Source: Winogradskyella echinorum (lineage in GTDB: Bacteria; Bacteroidota; Bacteroidia; Flavobacteriales; Flavobacteriaceae). From it: a stretch of 64,000 nucleotides of DNA. The notes beneath the pieces are model-generated. The model was given only the letters and a program-made list of their open reading frames with translations, was not told the origin of the DNA and searched no databases. The stretch covers positions 62,001-126,000 of the forward strand of contig NZ_JACOQD010000004.1 in NCBI RefSeq assembly GCF_014297365.1. Direction: 5' to 3'. Of the stretch, positions 1 through 8,086 are shown one piece after another; positions within the stretch are counted from its first letter, which is position 1, and each line of letters opens with the position of its first letter. A program made the position numbers and the translations under genes.

Positions 1-741
1 GGACAAGATACCTTTACCCAAGGAGATGTTTGTACCATTACTAATTATGGAAACACAAATAGAAGATTAGTTGTTGCAGGTTCTGATATAGTATTGCCAA
101 CAACTATGTTTGGTGCGTGTGCCGAAACTAATGATGGTAATGATGGTCCTTTTACAGTAACATTATCCATAGATATGAGTGGATACGGAGGAACTTTAGG
201 AACTGTTTATGTTAATGGTGAAAATCATAATTCACAAGGTTTTGGAGCTTGGTGCGGTGCTTGTGGAAACGAACTGACAGATATGGGTAGTGGTATTTGG
301 GAGACAACTTTATCATTAGAAGAATACTCTTACCAATTTAAATTTACGGTTAATGGATGGGATGATCAAGAAGCATTCAATCCTGGTGATGTGCAAACTG
401 CTACTGATGGAACCTTTACAAATAGATATATTAAAGTAGATGGCAATAAAACTGTAAATTTTGTTTGGAATGCTCCACAACAAGCTTTAAGTACTCCAGA
501 AGCTCTTAAGACAGATAATTTTAAAGTATTTCCTAATCCAACTTTAGATAGTTGGAATATTAGCTCAAATCAAAACGTAACAAATATTGAAGTTTTTGAT
601 ATTTTAGGAAAACAAGTACTTAAAATTCAGCCTAACGATTCTAATGTTTTCATAGATGCTTCAGAATTAAAAAGCGGAATATATTTAACAAAAATCACAT
701 CAGAAAAAGGAGTTAAAACAGTAAAACTGATTAAAAACTAA
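1..741 (+). CDS. Secreted protein with repeated glycan-binding-like modules and T9SS sorting domain (5' partial)
   Basis: The frame is open from base 1, so the start lies outside the window; 246 residues are visible. The first ~42 residues look like the end of one module (GDV...TNRRLVVAGSDIVLP) and parallel the end of the next complete module (GDV...TNRYIKVDGNKTVNF), so at least two tandem copies exist. The complete module holds a WCGAC cysteine pair. The last ~75 residues are a type A T9SS sorting domain: VFPNP opening, IEVFDILGK, LKSGIYLTKI and a basic end. Such proteins cross the outer membrane and are anchored or released. The catalytic part, if any, is upstream. The LacI regulator just downstream suggests a polysaccharide-utilisation locus, but the substrate cannot be told from this fragment. 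Confidence 0.85.
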   Translation, partial: GQDTFTQGDVCTITNYGNTNRRLVVAGSDIVLPTTMFGACAETNDGNDGPFTVTLSIDMSGYGGTLGTVYVNGENHNSQGFGAWCGACGNELTDMGSGIWETTLSLEEYSYQFKFTVNGWDDQEAFNPGDVQTATDGTFTNRYIKVDGNKTVNFVWNAPQQALSTPEALKTDNFKVFPNPTLDSWNISSNQNVTNIEVFDILGKQVLKIQPNDSNVFIDASELKSGIYLTKITSEKGVKTVKLIKN

Positions 742-767
742 TTTGATGTTTGTTTTATAATAAAAAT

Positions 768-796
768 AAAGAGCGTATATTCTACGCTCTTTTTTA
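768..796 (+). terminator. Rho-independent terminator
   Basis: Ten-base-pair stem (AAAGAGCGTA with TACGCTCTTT) around a 5-nt loop, followed by a T run. It closes the T9SS protein gene and separates it from the LacI gene that starts 19 nt later. Confidence 0.85.
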
Positions 797-814
797 TTGA
801 AAGATTAAAAAAAC

Positions 815-1819
815 ATGACAACACTTAAAGAATTAGCTGCACTATTAAATATTTCTGTTTCAACGGTTTCTAAAGCATTGAATGATAGCCACGAAATTAG
901 TGAGAACACAAGAGTTAGAGTTAAGGAATTAGCAACAAAGCTAAATTATAAACCCAATAGGATAGCGCAACAGCTTAAGACCAATAAAACTAAAACAATA
1001 GGTGTTATACTGCCAACTGTTACAAACCCTTTTTTTGCTGAAGTATTGCATGGTATTGAGATGGCTGCTGCTAACAACGATTATGATATTATCGTTTGTT
1101 TATCCAACGAAACTCTACATAAAGAAAAGCGAAGCTTAGAGCTATTATCTAACGGAAGTGTCGATGGATTTATAATGGCTGTAGCAAGGGAAGGCCAAGT
1201 AAAGATGCAAACAGAACATATACAAACTGTGATTGACCGTAAGATCCCTGTATTAATGTTCGATAGGGTTGTTAATGAAATTAATTGCGATAAGGTAATT
1301 GTCGATGATTTTCAATCTGTTTATGAAGCGACTGAATATTTAATTAAAAAAGAAAAAAGAAAGAACATTCTATTAGTAAGTAATATTGAGGAGCTAAGCG
1401 TTGGTAAGTTAAGAATAGAAGGTTATTCTAAAGCTTTAAAAGAGCATAATTTAAATCCTAATATTCTAAAACTCGATAACGCTATTGATCTTGATATTGA
1501 AACAAAAACATACAATTATTTAAAAAAGCATAAACATATTGATGCCGTAATATCCATAGACCATGTTACTGGGATAGTTGCTATTAATATGGCAAAAAAA
1601 ATAGGTAAAAAAATACCTGAAGAATTGTCTGTTCTGGGATTTGGCTATGAGCACACACAACTATTATCTTCTCCTAAAATTTCTATAATCCATCAAAAGG
1701 CTCATAAGATAGGAGAAATGTCTATTGAGTTACTGATTGATAATATGAAAAACAACGAGCACAAATTGCAAACTATAGTTGTGCCTAGTGAGGTTAAATT
1801 GAGTGAATCTACAAAGTAG
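815..1819 (+). CDS. LacI family transcriptional regulator
   Basis: 334 residues, the usual length for LacI/GalR repressors. The N-terminus is the family helix-turn-helix (TLKELAALLNISVSTVSKAL, residues 3-22), then the hinge region YKPNRIAQQL and a periplasmic-binding-protein-like effector domain beginning GVILPTVTNPFFAEVL. It should bind an operator as a dimer and respond to a sugar or sugar phosphate. It follows a secreted T9SS carbohydrate-type protein in the same direction, so the likely targets are that locus upstream of the window. No operator could be identified here. The ATG at 815 gives a complete HTH and I see no alternative. Family certain, ligand unknown. Confidence 0.93.
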   Translation: MTTLKELAALLNISVSTVSKALNDSHEISENTRVRVKELATKLNYKPNRIAQQLKTNKTKTIGVILPTVTNPFFAEVLHGIEMAAANNDYDIIVCLSNETLHKEKRSLELLSNGSVDGFIMAVAREGQVKMQTEHIQTVIDRKIPVLMFDRVVNEINCDKVIVDDFQSVYEATEYLIKKEKRKNILLVSNIEELSVGKLRIEGYSKALKEHNLNPNILKLDNAIDLDIETKTYNYLKKHKHIDAVISIDHVTGIVAINMAKKIGKKIPEELSVLGFGYEHTQLLSSPKISIIHQKAHKIGEMSIELLIDNMKNNEHKLQTIVVPSEVKLSESTK

Positions 1820-1843
1820 ATGAAAGAAATAAATATTAAATAA

Positions 1844-1871
1844 AAAAAGCCTGATTTACATCAGGCTTTTT
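1844..1871. terminator. Bidirectional terminator between convergent genes
   Basis: Stem AAAAAGCCTGA / TCAGGCTTTTT with a 6-nt loop. It has A and T runs on both sides, so it can end both the LacI transcript (+) and the lipoprotein transcript (-). Confidence 0.85.
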
Positions 1872-1893
1872 AGTTTTTATAAATAAAAGGTGA

Positions 1894-2274
1894 TTAGTTG
1901 CCTTTTACTTTTTCAGCAGCTTTATCAACAGCATCGTTTCCAGCTTTTTTAGCTGCATCTACTGCATCTTTTCCAGCTTCCTTTGCATTGTCAACTGCAT
2001 CATTAGCAGCATCTTTAACATCATTTGCCATGTCTTCTGCTCCTTCTTTTACGCTATCTACAGCATCACCTGCAGCTTCAGCAGCATCATCTACAGCATC
2101 TTCTACTGCGTCAGCAGCATCTTCAGCGGCATCTTTTGCATCTTCAGCAGCTTCTTCAGCAGCATCTTTTGCGTTTTCTACTGCATCTTCAGCTTTGTCT
2201 GCTGTTTCTCTACATGAAGTAAATGATAATCCAAGTACTGCAACTAGTGCTAAACTTAATACAACTTTTTTCAT
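1894..2274 (-). CDS. Alanine/aspartate-rich helical lipoprotein, hypothetical
   Basis: 126 residues. Residues 1-20 are a lipoprotein signal peptide ending LSFTSC, with Cys21 as the predicted lipidated residue. The rest is almost only A, D, E, K and V in short repeats such as DAAEDA, DAVDDA and NDAVDKA, with a spacing near 11 residues, as in LEA-like, apolipoprotein-like or YtxH-type amphipathic helices. It predicts one long, highly charged helix in the periplasm. Such proteins are often linked to stress or envelope protection, but function here is unknown. Long open frames on the opposite strand are a by-product of the GC-rich Ala codons. No close neighbour shares its direction. Confidence 0.8.
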   Translation of the reverse strand: MKKVVLSLALVAVLGLSFTSCRETADKAEDAVENAKDAAEEAAEDAKDAAEDAADAVEDAVDDAAEAAGDAVDSVKEGAEDMANDVKDAANDAVDNAKEAGKDAVDAAKKAGNDAVDKAAEKVKGN

Positions 2275-2368
2275 TTTTATAGTTTTAGTGTTAATTGTTA
2301 ATGTACGAAAATACTAATTTCATTGAAATTTTAACATTATTTTTTGATTTTTTCAACGTACATCTGTG

Positions 2369-3610
2369 CTATATACGTATATAATTAAGTATTTGGATGA
2401 CGGCACCTCTGTTTTTTTCGATAAAACTACTATTAATTGAGCCGAGTTTAGTTCTATCAGATTTTACTTCGAGTAGTTGAGATAAAATAGACTCTAATTG
2501 TGTAGAATTAGAAACTGACTTTACACCACCAAGTTCAACAAGTGTTTTGGCTTCAGGAAATTTCTCAAAGTTTTTACCAATCACTATCGGAACTCCAAAA
2601 ATAGCAGGTTCTAAGATATTGTGTAATCCAGTTGAGCCTGCCGCACCACCAACATAAGCAATATCGGCATAGCTGTATATCTTACTTAAATATCCAATAG
2701 TATCTAAAATAAATACCTCGTAATTGGCTAAGTTTTGATTTTCCATTTCAGAAAAGCTGATAGTTTTTAAATCTATTTGAGACTTTAAAGAAGACGTATA
2801 ACGCGCTTTTATATTATGCGGAGCAATGATAAATTTTATGTTTTTATTTGAGTATTTATTTATAAAATTTAGATACAATTTATCATCTTCGGGCCATGTG
2901 CTACCAAACACAATACATAGTTTTTTATTAATAAACGTTTCAATAAATGATACTGTGTTGTCAACTTTTAATTGATTTGAAACTCTATCGAAACGTGTAT
3001 CTCCTGAAACAGAAACATTAATGTAGTTGATTTGCTTAAGTAATATTTTAGAATTTTCATCCTGAGTAAAAATATGATTAAAAGCTAATAATGAAGATTT
3101 CATAAATCCACCATACCATTTAAAAAAGGCTTGATCTTTTCTAAAAACAGCAGAAATCAGTATAGCTTTTAAATTGCGCTTTTTTATTTCATTTAAAAAA
3201 TTTGGCCAAATCTCATACTTAACAAATATGGTATAAACCGGATTTACAATATCTAAAAAGCGTTTAGCATTTGCTTTAGTGTCTAATGGAAGGTAAACAA
3301 CAACATCAGCAATTTTTGTGTTTTTTCTAACCTCAAAGCCCGAAGGTGAAAAAAAAGATAAAACAACTTTATAATTGGGATATCTCTCTTTTAAGGCTTC
3401 AAAAACAGGTAAGCCTTGCTCATATTCACCTAACGATGCACAGTGAAACCACATGGTTTTATCTTCGTGTTTAAGGGAATTTTTAAGTGTTTGAAATGTT
3501 TCCGCTCTACCGTCTGTACCTAGTTTTATCTTGGTATTAAATAAAGAAGCCAGTTTTAAAATAAAACTTGTAATATAAATTCCTATGGAATAAAGTATTC
3601 TCAAAGACAA
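2369..3610 (-). CDS. waaA: 3-deoxy-D-manno-octulosonic acid (Kdo) transferase
   Basis: 413 residues, GT30 family. It transfers Kdo from CMP-Kdo to lipid A precursor at the inner membrane in lipopolysaccharide synthesis. A hydrophobic N-terminal anchor (~residues 5-22) is followed by HCASLGEYEQGLP near residue 57, the family acceptor-side motif with the conserved Glu in LGE. SGDTRFDRV and a late GGAAGSTGLHNILEPA nucleotide-sugar site complete the two GT-B halves. No ATG is available before the anchor: the frame starts with TTG at 3610, and a second TTG at 3604 gives an N-terminus more like relatives. Both should be treated as possible. It stands alone on its strand, next to sugar genes on the other strand. 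Confidence 0.93.
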   Translation of the reverse strand: MSLRILYSIGIYITSFILKLASLFNTKIKLGTDGRAETFQTLKNSLKHEDKTMWFHCASLGEYEQGLPVFEALKERYPNYKVVLSFFSPSGFEVRKNTKIADVVVYLPLDTKANAKRFLDIVNPVYTIFVKYEIWPNFLNEIKKRNLKAILISAVFRKDQAFFKWYGGFMKSSLLAFNHIFTQDENSKILLKQINYINVSVSGDTRFDRVSNQLKVDNTVSFIETFINKKLCIVFGSTWPEDDKLYLNFINKYSNKNIKFIIAPHNIKARYTSSLKSQIDLKTISFSEMENQNLANYEVFILDTIGYLSKIYSYADIAYVGGAAGSTGLHNILEPAIFGVPIVIGKNFEKFPEAKTLVELGGVKSVSNSTQLESILSQLLEVKSDRTKLGSINSSFIEKNRGAVIQILNYIRI

Positions 3611-3723
3611 AGATTTGTGCTAAAATACATTTCTTTCAATTATTGTCATAGCGATTACAATTTTGTATTTTCGCTTAGAGCATTTTGCTTTTTTATTTAT
3701 ACACTAAATAGTAGTCTTCAAGA

Positions 3724-4881
3724 ATGAAAAAAATCCAAATGGTAGACCTTCAAGGTCAATATGCGAAAATTAAAGCTATTGTAGATCCTTCAATTGAGGA
3801 AGTGATGAATAGTGCGGCTTTTATTAATGGTCCAAAGGTACATCGATTTCAAAAAAATCTTGAAGATTATTTAGACGTAAAGCATGTAATTCCCTGTGCT
3901 AACGGAACAGACGCATTGCAAATTGCAATGATGGGTTTGGGTTTAAAGCCAGGCGATGAAGTTATAACTGCAGATTTCACCTTCGCTGCAACCGTGGAGG
4001 TCATTGCTTTATTGCAACTAACTCCAGTTTTAGTAGATGTAGATCCTGTGACTTTTAATATAGATGTTAATGCTATTAAAAAAGCAATTACACCAAAAAC
4101 TAAGGCCATAGTGCCTGTCCATTTATTTGGTTTACCAGCAGAAATGGATGAGATAATGGCTTTGGCAAAGGCACATAATTTATATGTTATCGAAGACAAT
4201 GCACAAGCAATTGGTGCTAATTATACACATAAAGATGGTAGAAAAACAAAAGCTGGTGTAATTGGTGATGTAGCTTCAACATCTTTTTTTCCTTCTAAAA
4301 ATTTAGGTTGTTATGGAGATGGTGGAGCCATTTTTACCAATAACGACGATTTAGCGCATACCATAAGAGGAATTGTTAATCATGGTATGTATAAACGATA
4401 TCACCATGATGTTGTTGGTGTTAATTCGCGATTAGATTCTATACAAGCTGCAGTTTTAGATGCTAAATTACCACATCTAGACGATTATAATAAGGCAAGA
4501 AGAAGTGCTGCAAAAAAATATAATGAAGCATTTAAGGACCATCCCAATATTACGGTGCCAAGTGGACTAGATGTATGCAATGGTATTTGCGACACATGTG
4601 ATTGCCATGTGTTCCATCAATATACCTTAAATTTAAAGAATGTTGATAGAGATGCTCTAGTGGCACATTTGCAAGAAAAACAAATTCCTTGTGGTGTGTA
4701 TTATCCAATACCTTTGCATAAACAGAAAGCCTATACTGACGATCGCTATAACGAAGCTGATTTTACAGTAACTAATCAATTGGTAAAGTCTGTAATTTCT
4801 CTACCAATGCACACAGAATTAGACAATGAGCAAATTGATTTTATTACTAGTACAGTATTAAATTTTATAAACGCAAATTAA
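3724..4881 (+). CDS. DegT/DnrJ/EryC1/StrS family PLP-dependent sugar aminotransferase
   Basis: 385 residues. The family makes amino sugars for O-antigen or capsule by aminating nucleotide keto-sugars. The PLP lysine is predicted at Lys192 in FFPSKNLGCYGDGG, with Asp158 and Gln161 in VIEDNAQAIGA and the glycine-rich ANGTDAL at 59-65. The N-terminus (MVDLQGQY...INGPKV) resembles WbpE/WlbC-type enzymes acting on UDP-3-keto sugars, but the exact substrate is not proven. Unusual: residues 285-298 carry Cys285, Cys289, Cys292, Cys294, His295 and His298 in a place where relatives usually have an ordinary loop. galE follows after 4 nt, so they are probably co-transcribed. Confidence 0.9.
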   Translation: MKKIQMVDLQGQYAKIKAIVDPSIEEVMNSAAFINGPKVHRFQKNLEDYLDVKHVIPCANGTDALQIAMMGLGLKPGDEVITADFTFAATVEVIALLQLTPVLVDVDPVTFNIDVNAIKKAITPKTKAIVPVHLFGLPAEMDEIMALAKAHNLYVIEDNAQAIGANYTHKDGRKTKAGVIGDVASTSFFPSKNLGCYGDGGAIFTNNDDLAHTIRGIVNHGMYKRYHHDVVGVNSRLDSIQAAVLDAKLPHLDDYNKARRSAAKKYNEAFKDHPNITVPSGLDVCNGICDTCDCHVFHQYTLNLKNVDRDALVAHLQEKQIPCGVYYPIPLHKQKAYTDDRYNEADFTVTNQLVKSVISLPMHTELDNEQIDFITSTVLNFINAN

Positions 4882-4885
4882 TTAT

Positions 4886-5905
4886 ATGAAAATATTAGTA
4901 ACTGGTGGTTTAGGGTTTATTGGTTCACATACAGTTGTAGAGTTGCAAAATGAAGGTTATGAAGTTGTAATTATAGATGATTTATCTAACTCTTCATTAG
5001 AAGTATTAGATGGTATAACTGCAATAACAAGCCGTAAACCTATTTTTGAAAAACTAGACATAAGAGTAAAGTCCGACCTTCAAGATTTTTTTAAGCGTCA
5101 TAACGATATTGTCGGAGTTATTCATTTTGCAGCCAGTAAAGCTGTTGGAGAAAGTGTAAAAGAGCCATTAAAATATTATGAAAATAATATTACAACTCTA
5201 GTTTATATGCTTCAAGAATTGTCTGGCTTAGATCAGAAGAATTTTATCTTTAGTTCATCATGTACGGTTTATGGTCAAGCAGACGAACTGCCAATAACGG
5301 AGAATGCTCCTGTAAAACCAGCTGAGTCACCTTATGGAAATACAAAGCAAATAGGCGAAGAAATTATTAGAGATACATGTAAGGCTGTAGAGGGCATGAA
5401 GGCAATTGCCTTGCGTTATTTTAATCCGATTGGTGCTCATCCTTCGGTTGAAATAGGCGAACTTCCAATTGGTGTGCCTCAAAACTTAGTGCCATTTATT
5501 ACACAAACGGCTATAGGCCTTCGAGAACAGCTTTCGGTTTTTGGGGGTGATTATAAAACATCAGATGGTACCTGTGTTAGGGATTATATACATGTAGTCG
5601 ACTTGGCTAAAGCTCACGTAGTTGCTTTACAAAGATTGTTAGAAGAAAAAAATAGTTCGAATTTTGAATTTTTCAATTTAGGTACTGGCAAAGGAAGTAC
5701 AGTTTTAGAAGTGATACAATCGTTTGAGCGTACTTCTGGAAAATCTCTTAATTACAAAATAGTAGACCGACGAGAAGGTGATATTACAGCTGCTTATGCA
5801 AATACATCAAAAGCTTCGGAAGTTTTAGGCTGGAAAACAGAGTTAACTATAGATGACGCTATGGATTCAGCTTGGAAATGGGAACAAAAAGTTAGAAATA
5901 AATAA
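4886..5905 (+). CDS. galE: UDP-glucose 4-epimerase
   Basis: 339 residues, normal length for GalE. It interconverts UDP-glucose and UDP-galactose using bound NAD. The Rossmann motif GGLGFIG is at 7-13. The SDR catalytic set is visible: SSS at 123-125 and Tyr150-x3-Lys154 in SPYGNTK. RYFNPIGAHPS and the C-terminal RREGDI sugar-binding stretch are typical. The start lies 4 nt after the aminotransferase stop, and an amidohydrolase follows 11 nt downstream. With waaA nearby, the product likely feeds cell-surface polysaccharide synthesis. A related epimerase acting on N-acetyl sugars cannot be excluded. Confidence 0.93.
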   Translation: MKILVTGGLGFIGSHTVVELQNEGYEVVIIDDLSNSSLEVLDGITAITSRKPIFEKLDIRVKSDLQDFFKRHNDIVGVIHFAASKAVGESVKEPLKYYENNITTLVYMLQELSGLDQKNFIFSSSCTVYGQADELPITENAPVKPAESPYGNTKQIGEEIIRDTCKAVEGMKAIALRYFNPIGAHPSVEIGELPIGVPQNLVPFITQTAIGLREQLSVFGGDYKTSDGTCVRDYIHVVDLAKAHVVALQRLLEEKNSSNFEFFNLGTGKGSTVLEVIQSFERTSGKSLNYKIVDRREGDITAAYANTSKASEVLGWKTELTIDDAMDSAWKWEQKVRNK

Positions 5906-5916
5906 AAGAATTAACT

Positions 5917-7194
5917 ATGAAATCTTTACTCAGAATTTTAGTATTACTCTTTACCGTTACACTTACAGCACAAAGTACGTATTTGCACTGTGGAAAATTA
6001 ATAGATACTAAATCTGGGAAAGTATTGACAGAAAAAACTATAGTGGTTTCTGATGGTAAAATAGTATCTGTTGAAAATGGATATACTAAATCCAAAAATT
6101 CGAAGGACCAAATAATAGATTTAAAGTCTAAAACGGTTATGCCTGGTTTAATAGATATGCATGTGCATATTGAAAGTGAAACGAATCCAAAATCGTATTT
6201 AGAGGAATACACGCTTAATGATGCTGATGTTGCCTTTAATTCTATAAAATATGCCGAGATTACTTTAATGAGTGGTTTTACTACTGTTAGAGATTTAGGT
6301 GGTTCTGGTGTTAATGTATCATTAAGAAATGCTATTAATGCCAATAAGGTAAAAGGACCGAGAATTTTTACTGCTGAAAAAGCTTTGGCTACTACAGGTG
6401 GTCATGCAGATCCGACAAATGGATCGAAAAAAAGTATAATGGGAAATCCTGGCCCAAAAGAGGGTGTAGTTAATGGAGTTGAAGATGCTAAAAAAGCTGT
6501 TAGACAACGTTATAAAAATGGGGCAGATTTAATTAAGATTACAGCTACTGGTGGAGTATTGAGTGTTGCTAAAAGTGGTCAGAATCCGCAATTTACAGTA
6601 GAAGAAATTAAAGCCATTTGCGAAACAGCTAAAGATTATGGTTTTCATGTTGCAGCGCATGCACATGGTGACGAAGGTATGCAACGTGCTATTTTAGGTG
6701 GTGTAAAAACTATTGAACATGGTACATTAATGAGTTCTGAAACTATGGAGCTTATGAAAAAACACGATGTGTATTTAGTACCAACAATTAGCGCAGGAAA
6801 ATTTGTGACAGATAAAGCTAAAATTCCTAATTATTATCCAGCTGTAATTGTGCCTAAAGCTTTAGATATTGGACCAAAAATTCAGGATATGTTTGGTAGA
6901 GCATATAAAGCAGGTGTAGGTATTGCTTTTGGAACCGATGCTGCTGTTTTTTATCATGGAGATAATGGTAAAGAATTTGGCTATATGGTTGAGGCTGGTA
7001 TGCCAGCAATGGAAGCTATACAAAGTGCAACGGTTACCAATGCCATGATTTTAAAAATGGACAACCAATTAGGGCAAATTAAAGAAGGTTTTATTGCAGA
7101 TATTATAGCAGTTGATGATGATCCTACTAAAAATATTTCTACTATGGAAAACGTCACTTTTGTGATGAAGAATGGTGTTATTTATAAAAAATAA
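5917..7194 (+). CDS. Exported amidohydrolase family protein (possible Xaa-Pro dipeptidase)
   Basis: 425 residues with a signal peptide ending about Ala18-Gln19, so it acts in the periplasm or outside. The metal-dependent amidohydrolase set is complete: His82 and His84 in DMHVHIE, the bridging lysine at Lys207 in LIKITATGG, His248/His250 in AAHAHG, His268 in EHGT and Asp341 in FGTDAA. This layout matches the imidazolonepropionase/prolidase-like subgroup, members of which cleave Xaa-Pro dipeptides. Substrate is inferred only. It follows galE by 11 nt but has no obvious role in sugar synthesis, so the link may be one of position only. Confidence 0.88.
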   Translation: MKSLLRILVLLFTVTLTAQSTYLHCGKLIDTKSGKVLTEKTIVVSDGKIVSVENGYTKSKNSKDQIIDLKSKTVMPGLIDMHVHIESETNPKSYLEEYTLNDADVAFNSIKYAEITLMSGFTTVRDLGGSGVNVSLRNAINANKVKGPRIFTAEKALATTGGHADPTNGSKKSIMGNPGPKEGVVNGVEDAKKAVRQRYKNGADLIKITATGGVLSVAKSGQNPQFTVEEIKAICETAKDYGFHVAAHAHGDEGMQRAILGGVKTIEHGTLMSSETMELMKKHDVYLVPTISAGKFVTDKAKIPNYYPAVIVPKALDIGPKIQDMFGRAYKAGVGIAFGTDAAVFYHGDNGKEFGYMVEAGMPAMEAIQSATVTNAMILKMDNQLGQIKEGFIADIIAVDDDPTKNISTMENVTFVMKNGVIYKK

Positions 7195-7383
7195 TTCATT
7201 TCTGTTAATATTTCAATTGTCAGACTAATAACCTTAGGTACAATTCGCTAAGAATCTGTTAACTATTCTAGTGTCTGATTTTCAATATGATAATGTTAAA
7301 AATGCTTAACTAGGTTTTAACACTTATTCCTTGGGATTGCGTATAAGTCTTTGTTGTTTTGTAGCTAATGATAATTGAATAAC

Positions 7384-7575
7384 ATGAAACTGATAAGCAT
7401 TAAAAGAGAGACCAAACTTGAAGGTCGATTCACAAAAAAAATGGGCGTTTTATTAACTAACGTCACTTACATTAAAAAGCAATTCTTGAGTATTCCTTAT
7501 AAGACAATTCACAAGTATCGTGAAACTTACTATGGAGAAATTAAAGACTGTGAAGACTGCCAATTGGCTCGTTAA
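7384..7575 (+). CDS. Small conserved-looking hypothetical protein, 63 residues
   Basis: The frame can be opened at TTG 7375, but ATG 7384 gives a cleaner start. The product is basic in its first half (KRETKLEGRFTKKMG) and ends with a CEDC pair followed by QLAR. There is no signal peptide or membrane segment. I do not recognise the family. Its stop codon overlaps the lspA stop: the four bases TTAA at 7572-7575 supply TAA on both strands. It is preceded by ~190 nt with no gene. Codon use is ordinary for the window, which supports a real gene, but this is not proof. Confidence 0.55.
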   Translation: MKLISIKRETKLEGRFTKKMGVLLTNVTYIKKQFLSIPYKTIHKYRETYYGEIKDCEDCQLAR

Positions 7576-8075
7576 GCTTCCTGAGAAACTTCTTTACTCT
7601 TCTTTTTAGCAAAGACACCACTAAATAATAATATTAGCATTCCTGTAGTTACTGAAAGATCAGCTACATTAAAAATACCTGTTTTAAAAACACCGCCTAA
7701 ATCTATAAAGAAGAAGTCTGTTACTTGCTTAAAAACTATTCTATCAAATACATTGGCAATACCTCCACCAATAATGCAGCAGAATGCTATTAAACTTAAT
7801 CGGTCTAATTCTTTTGTTTTAAAGATGTAATAAATCACATAGCCTAAAACTAAAGTTGGTAGTATAAGAAGAAAAATTAGTTTTAAAGTCGGGTTCATAT
7901 CGCTTCCCATACCTAAAAAAGCTCCTTCATTTTCAACCCAAATTAACTGAAAATATTCTCCAATTACATCAACGGACTTTTTAAATGTTAATGTAGATCT
8001 TACAATAATTTTAGAAATTTGATCAATAGCAATATTGAAAACTATAAGAAGTACAATAAAAAGATTTCTATTCAA
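7572..8075 (-). CDS. lspA: Lipoprotein signal peptidase (signal peptidase II)
   Basis: 167 residues with four predicted membrane segments. It removes signal peptides from prolipoproteins in the inner membrane after lipidation of the lipobox cysteine. The two catalytic aspartates are expected at Asp120 (VTDFFFI) and Asp139 (FNVADL), with the conserved NEGAFLGM and GGGIANVFDR stretches before them. The start is a TTG at 8075, because no in-frame ATG or GTG lies between it and an upstream stop. It begins 11 nt after the fabD stop, so translation is probably coupled. The window encodes several lipoproteins that would be its substrates. Confidence 0.95.
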   Translation of the reverse strand: MNRNLFIVLLIVFNIAIDQISKIIVRSTLTFKKSVDVIGEYFQLIWVENEGAFLGMGSDMNPTLKLIFLLILPTLVLGYVIYYIFKTKELDRLSLIAFCCIIGGGIANVFDRIVFKQVTDFFFIDLGGVFKTGIFNVADLSVTTGMLILLFSGVFAKKKSKEVSQEA

Positions 8076-8086
8076 AGCAGAATTAT

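Noticed and set aside
1898-2317. Open frames on the + strand opposite the alanine-rich lipoprotein
   Set aside because: They are the complement of Ala codons; low-complexity Ser/Ala or Leu/Gln/His products with no start context.
5892-6507. Antisense frames over the amidohydrolase gene
   Set aside because: The + strand gene has a full active site and signal peptide; the - strand frames look like its shadow.
7375-7383. TTG start for the 63-residue protein
   Set aside because: The following ATG at 7384 gives a normal start; the extra residues have no support.
7195-7383. Possible promoter or RNA in the 189-nt gap before the 63-residue protein
   Set aside because: No exact TAnnTTTG box and no convincing fold was found.
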